64,000 bases of DNA. It comes from Thermodesulfovibrio thiophilus DSM 17215 (GTDB lineage Bacteria > Nitrospirota > Thermodesulfovibrionia > Thermodesulfovibrionales > Thermodesulfovibrionaceae). Position numbers and translations under genes: made by a program. Under the pieces are notes generated by a model. It saw only the letters and a program-made list of their open reading frames with translations. It searched no databases and was not told where the DNA came from. Location: positions 186,001-250,000 of the forward strand of contig NZ_AUIU01000012.1 in NCBI RefSeq assembly GCF_000423865.1, given 5' to 3'. This document shows, piece by piece, positions 62,112 through 64,000 of the stretch. The number at the start of each line of letters is the position of its first letter. The first letter of the stretch is position 1.

Positions 62112-63191
62112 ATGGGATTATTATGGCAGGACTCGTCAAGTTATCCACTGAACGCAGCATACCTTTCAAGGCCACATAATATTCGTCCTGGCGCTGGAGA
62201 CCATTATCTTGAGCCGAATGCTCAGCTAAATGGGGTGGTTTTGAAGGCGGGGACGATTGTTCCATTGTTTAATGGAACAGTGTGGAAAGTATATGAATTT
62301 ACAGGTGATGTAAATATTGTTGCGTTGGATGTAGGAAGTTTTCAGTTTGGCAAAGACTATTATGTTTATCTCTGTGATGATGGGTCTACAAGTGGTTTGT
62401 TGTTGATTTCTTTAAACTCCACCGTTCCATCCGGATATAATGCAAATAATAGCAGAAAAATAGGTGGATTTCATTATGGGAGAAAGAGAAATTCATTCAC
62501 TGTTTCTGATATTACAAATAATGTTGTGGTCCCAAATTCAGTATGGGATTTAGTTCATAGGCCCAGATGCTCCCCAGAAGGCATGGTTTATATTGGCAAT
62601 GGTGTATGGGTTGATATATATCTTGTTAGCGTCAGTGAAACTATAACATTTTCAGCTGGAAATGGAAGCCCCATAATAACAGGAACTTGTAAATCAACAT
62701 ATAATTCAGTTCCTCTAACCGGGACAGAGGGCTTATGTGGTTATAATTTCGTTGAATTGGCAGGTAGAACAGGAAAGAGGTTGCTTTCATATGCAGAATG
62801 GTTGAGGGCTGCATGGGGAAGTCCTCAGGGGAACAATTCTGACAACAATAATGCATGGAGCGCAACAACAAATACTTCAAGACAGAATACAGGATATGTC
62901 AATAATGCGACTTCTCTCATGAATGTTATAGATTGTGCTGGAAATATTTGGGAATGGCTTGATGAGTATACCATAAGACAGGACAGCACTTCATGGGCAT
63001 GGTATGATGTAATGCAGGGATGGAATGTTGGCCAACAATATTTACCGAATAACATTGGAGTGTCTCAATGCATTAGTGGCGGTATGTGGTCTGATGGGGC
63101 TCGATGTGGCTCCCGGACGATCCGCTTGATCGATTATCCTTCGACTGTGAGCGCTAACTGCGGGTCTCGCTTTGCCTGTGACTCTCTGTAG
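62112..63191 (+). CDS. DGR target: tail-fibre adhesin with C-type-lectin/FGE-like variable domain
   Basis: 359 residues. N-terminal ~150 residues are beta-rich and probably attach to the fibre. Residues ~160-359 have the formylglycine-generating-enzyme/C-type-lectin layout: 'CSPEGMVYIGNGVWVDIYLVS', 'LAGRTGKRLLSYAEWLRAAWG', 'NVIDCAGNIWEWLDEY', 'GGMWSDGARCGSRTI', 'NCGSRFAC'. The VR covers residues ~322-357; DGR-varied positions are Ser327, Arg338, Ile340, Asp341, Ser347, Ala348. By analogy with BPP-1 Mtd this is the receptor-binding protein whose ligand surface is varied. GGAGG precedes the ATG. Confidence 0.93.
   Translation: MGLLWQDSSSYPLNAAYLSRPHNIRPGAGDHYLEPNAQLNGVVLKAGTIVPLFNGTVWKVYEFTGDVNIVALDVGSFQFGKDYYVYLCDDGSTSGLLLISLNSTVPSGYNANNSRKIGGFHYGRKRNSFTVSDITNNVVVPNSVWDLVHRPRCSPEGMVYIGNGVWVDIYLVSVSETITFSAGNGSPIITGTCKSTYNSVPLTGTEGLCGYNFVELAGRTGKRLLSYAEWLRAAWGSPQGNNSDNNNAWSATTNTSRQNTGYVNNATSLMNVIDCAGNIWEWLDEYTIRQDSTSWAWYDVMQGWNVGQQYLPNNIGVSQCISGGMWSDGARCGSRTIRLIDYPSTVSANCGSRFACDSL
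63077..63183 (+). repeat. DGR variable repeat (VR)
   Basis: Matches TR 63555-63661 with offset 478. Differences at template A: 63091 C, 63123 C, 63124 G, 63130 T, 63132 G, 63151 G, 63153 G. Other differences: 63100 C for T and 63142 C for G. The last 30 bases (63154-63183) are identical and GC-rich, the position of the initiation-of-mutagenic-homing (IMH) site. I saw no strong hairpin directly after it. Confidence 0.95.
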
Positions 63192-63212
63192 TCTGATTTC
63201 TGGAGATCTGCT

Positions 63213-63545
63213 TTGAATAACCTTATCATATATCAAAAGGTTTATGATTGCGCATTGTACTTGTTCCCAATTGTTGAAAGATTTCCAAAGCATGAAAAAT
63301 TTGTTCTCTGCACGCACATTAAATCGTGCCTGATCGGAATTGCAAGGCTTATTGTTAAGGCGAACAAGAGCAAAAACAAAAAATCTGTTTTGTATGATAT
63401 CGATATTTGCATCGAGGAGCTCAAATTTCTTGTCAGATTCGCTCATGACAGAAAGTATTTATCACATAAAAGCTACGAATATGTAAGTAAACTTATCTCA
63501 GAAATAGGAAGGCTTTTGGGAGGCTGGATCAAAAGTGAGGGGTAA
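63213..63545 (+). CDS. avd: Avd-like accessory protein of the DGR
   Basis: 110 residues, a basic four-helix-bundle protein like Avd and the 23S-rRNA intervening-sequence protein family: 'IIYQKVYDCALYLFPIVERFPKHEKFVLCTHIKSCLIGIARLIVKANKSKNK' and 'LKFLVRFAHDRKYLSHKSYEYVSKLISEIGRLLGGWIKS'. Avd binds the RT and the TR RNA and is needed for cDNA synthesis. The best start is TTG at 63213 with TGGAG 8 bases upstream; no ATG lies near. The TR follows its stop after 9 bases. Confidence 0.9.
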   Translation: MNNLIIYQKVYDCALYLFPIVERFPKHEKFVLCTHIKSCLIGIARLIVKANKSKNKKSVLYDIDICIEELKFLVRFAHDRKYLSHKSYEYVSKLISEIGRLLGGWIKSEG

Positions 63546-63554
63546 GGGCGATTA

Positions 63555-63661
63555 TGGCGGTATGTGGTATGATGGGGTTCGATGTGGCTCCCGGACGATC
63601 AACTTGAACAATTATCCTTGGACTGTGAACACTAACTGCGGGTCTCGCTTTGCCTGTGACT
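63555..63661 (+). repeat. DGR template repeat (TR)
   Basis: 107 bp, 20 adenines, with several AAC/AAT codons in the VR register (template residues N, N, N, N, N), the optimal codons for adenine-directed diversification. Read in the target frame it gives GGMWYDGVRCGSRTINLNNY and then PWTVNTNCGSRFACD. Confidence 0.95.
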
Positions 63662-63674
63662 TACAATTGTCAGA

Positions 63675-63698
63675 ATATAGCCTTTATGGAGGCTATAT
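63675..63698 (+). ncRNA. Hairpin in the TR-RT spacer
   Basis: 9-bp perfect stem (63675-63683 / 63690-63698, ATATAGCCT with AGGCTATAT), 6-nt loop, 14 bases after the TR. In BPP-1 the spacer RNA after TR is required for cDNA priming; this stem could play that part. The rest of 63699-63798 holds no gene that I can support. Confidence 0.6.
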
Positions 63699-63798
63699 CA
63701 GTGAGCAAGTCAGGCTCTTATTCCTTCCTGTTAAAAGGAAAAGATATACAGACCCAAGCGGTAAGTAAGGGTAAAGCTGAACATGGCTGGGGTTATTT

Positions 63799-64000
63799 AT
63801 GCCAAAAACATTTAGTGGCATTTATAAGAAAATATATTATTTCCAGAATCTGCATGCAGCATATTTAAAGGCTCGTAGATGCAAAAGATACAGACAAGAA
63901 GTTCTTAAATTCACTGCAAACCTTGAAGAGAATTTGATCGCTATTCAAAATGAGCTTATCTGGAAGCTTTACAAGCCACTGCCATTTAGGGATTTTTATG
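63799..64000 (+). CDS. DGR reverse transcriptase (N-terminal part)
   Basis: First 67 residues of an RT, running off the window. 'IYYFQNLHAAYLKARRCKRYRQEVLKFTANLEENLIAIQNELIWKLYKPLPFRDFY' matches the N-terminal DGR/retron-type RT pattern ('N L..A...ARkGKr....v..F....e.nL..l...L..g.Y.P..yr.F'). It would copy the TR RNA with errors at adenines and home the cDNA to the VR. Start ATG at 63799, preceded by a weak ribosome site (GGGG). Confidence 0.92.
   Translation, partial: MPKTFSGIYKKIYYFQNLHAAYLKARRCKRYRQEVLKFTANLEENLIAIQNELIWKLYKPLPFRDFY

Larger units (their letters stand above)
34534..64000 (+). mobile_element. Mu-like transposable prophage with DGR (right end outside window)
   Basis: From the break in the IS256 transposase to the window end every gene fits a transposable phage: c-type repressor, ner, DDE transposase A, ATPase B, GemA, Mu-type terminase/portal/MuF head genes and P2/Mu-type contractile tail genes. 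No integrase of the tyrosine or serine type is present. The left end lies at a TG at 34534 or 34538. At least 29.4 kb is visible and the right end is not reached. Confidence 0.92.
62112..64000 (+). mobile_element. Diversity-generating retroelement (3' part cut by window end)
   Basis: Order target gene (VR) - avd - TR - RT, all on the + strand. TR and VR are 478 bp apart, 107 bp long. The RT is truncated by the end of the window, so catalytic YxDD-type motifs cannot be seen. Confidence 0.93.

Noticed and set aside
63184-63212. Post-VR hairpin as in BPP-1
   Set aside because: Only a weak 5-bp stem with one G-U pair could be drawn (GATTT/AGATC); I do not annotate it.
63535-63768. A 77-codon + strand frame covering the TR
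   Set aside because: It exists because the TR copies the coding VR in an open register; it starts at GTG inside avd and has no family after the TR part. Treated as the template, not a gene.
1-64000. tRNA or rRNA genes
   Set aside because: I looked through the intergenic gaps for tRNA cloverleaf ends (GGTTCRANNCC arms with CCA-type ends) and rRNA-like blocks and saw none; a covariance-model scan would be decisive.

Overview
The window reads as a low-GC, Gram-negative, probably thermophilic bacterium of the Nitrospirota type (a Thermodesulfovibrio-like genome is my best guess; this is inference from gene content and base composition, not a database match). It has an outer membrane (BamA, Skp, lipid A genes with LpxI instead of LpxH) and thermophile-like, Lys/Glu/Ile-rich proteins.

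Region 1 (1-20.6 kb) is ordinary core chromosome: bamA (5' end outside the window), skp, lpxD, fabZ, lpxA, lpxI and a membrane protein form one tightly packed + strand operon. A convergent operon carries a lipoate/octanoate transferase-like protein, a CooT-like protein and a DUF3842 protein. ppsA, rho, a hotdog thioesterase, a long-type purL and argS follow on the + strand, then folP and ftsH on the - strand. Region 2 (20.6-31.5 kb) is an envelope and surface-polysaccharide island: a surface-carbohydrate transferase, a NeuA-HAD fusion, a short NeuB, a WaaP-like kinase, a metallophosphoesterase, a phospholipase-D-like protein, a nucleotidyltransferase, a TPR protein and an MsbA-like exporter. 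Region 3 (31.5-34.5 kb) is IS debris (pieces of one IS3-type and two IS256-type transposases) around a second copy of the WaaP-like kinase.

Region 4 (about 34.54 kb to the end) is a Mu-like transposable prophage that appears to have inserted into an IS256-type transposase gene, itself inserted in an IS3-type orfB. Order: left-end repeats, lysogenic membrane protein, LexA/S24-type repressor, divergent Ner-like regulator, MuA transposase, MuB ATPase, GemA-like and other early proteins, a strong terminator, a small HTH protein, then four late blocks: (a) U-X-D-V tail proteins; (b) terminase, portal, lysis, Com-like zinc ribbon, MuF with a possible C-terminal toxin, baseplate; (c) protease, scaffold, capsid, connectors, sheath, tube, tail chaperone with a -1 frameshift, tape measure; (d) gpI, fibre, and a diversity-generating retroelement (DGR). 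The right end is outside the window.

The most exciting content is in the prophage. (1) A complete DGR layout: a C-type-lectin/FGE-like fibre protein with a 3' variable repeat, an Avd-like protein, a template repeat and the start of a reverse transcriptase. VR and TR differ at 7 of 20 template adenines but only 2 of 87 other bases. (2) Each of the four late blocks starts with the same 13-bp element GAAAATATTGCTT exactly 46-47 bp before its ATG, with a -10-like hexamer so close to the ATG that the mRNA would be leaderless; the early ner promoter has the same geometry. (3) A canonical -1 slippery heptamer CCCTTTC in the tail chaperone gene. (4) Five GGTTGTAACC iterons inside the start of the transposase gene. 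(5) A MuF C-terminal extension followed by an overlapping small gene that could be its immunity protein.
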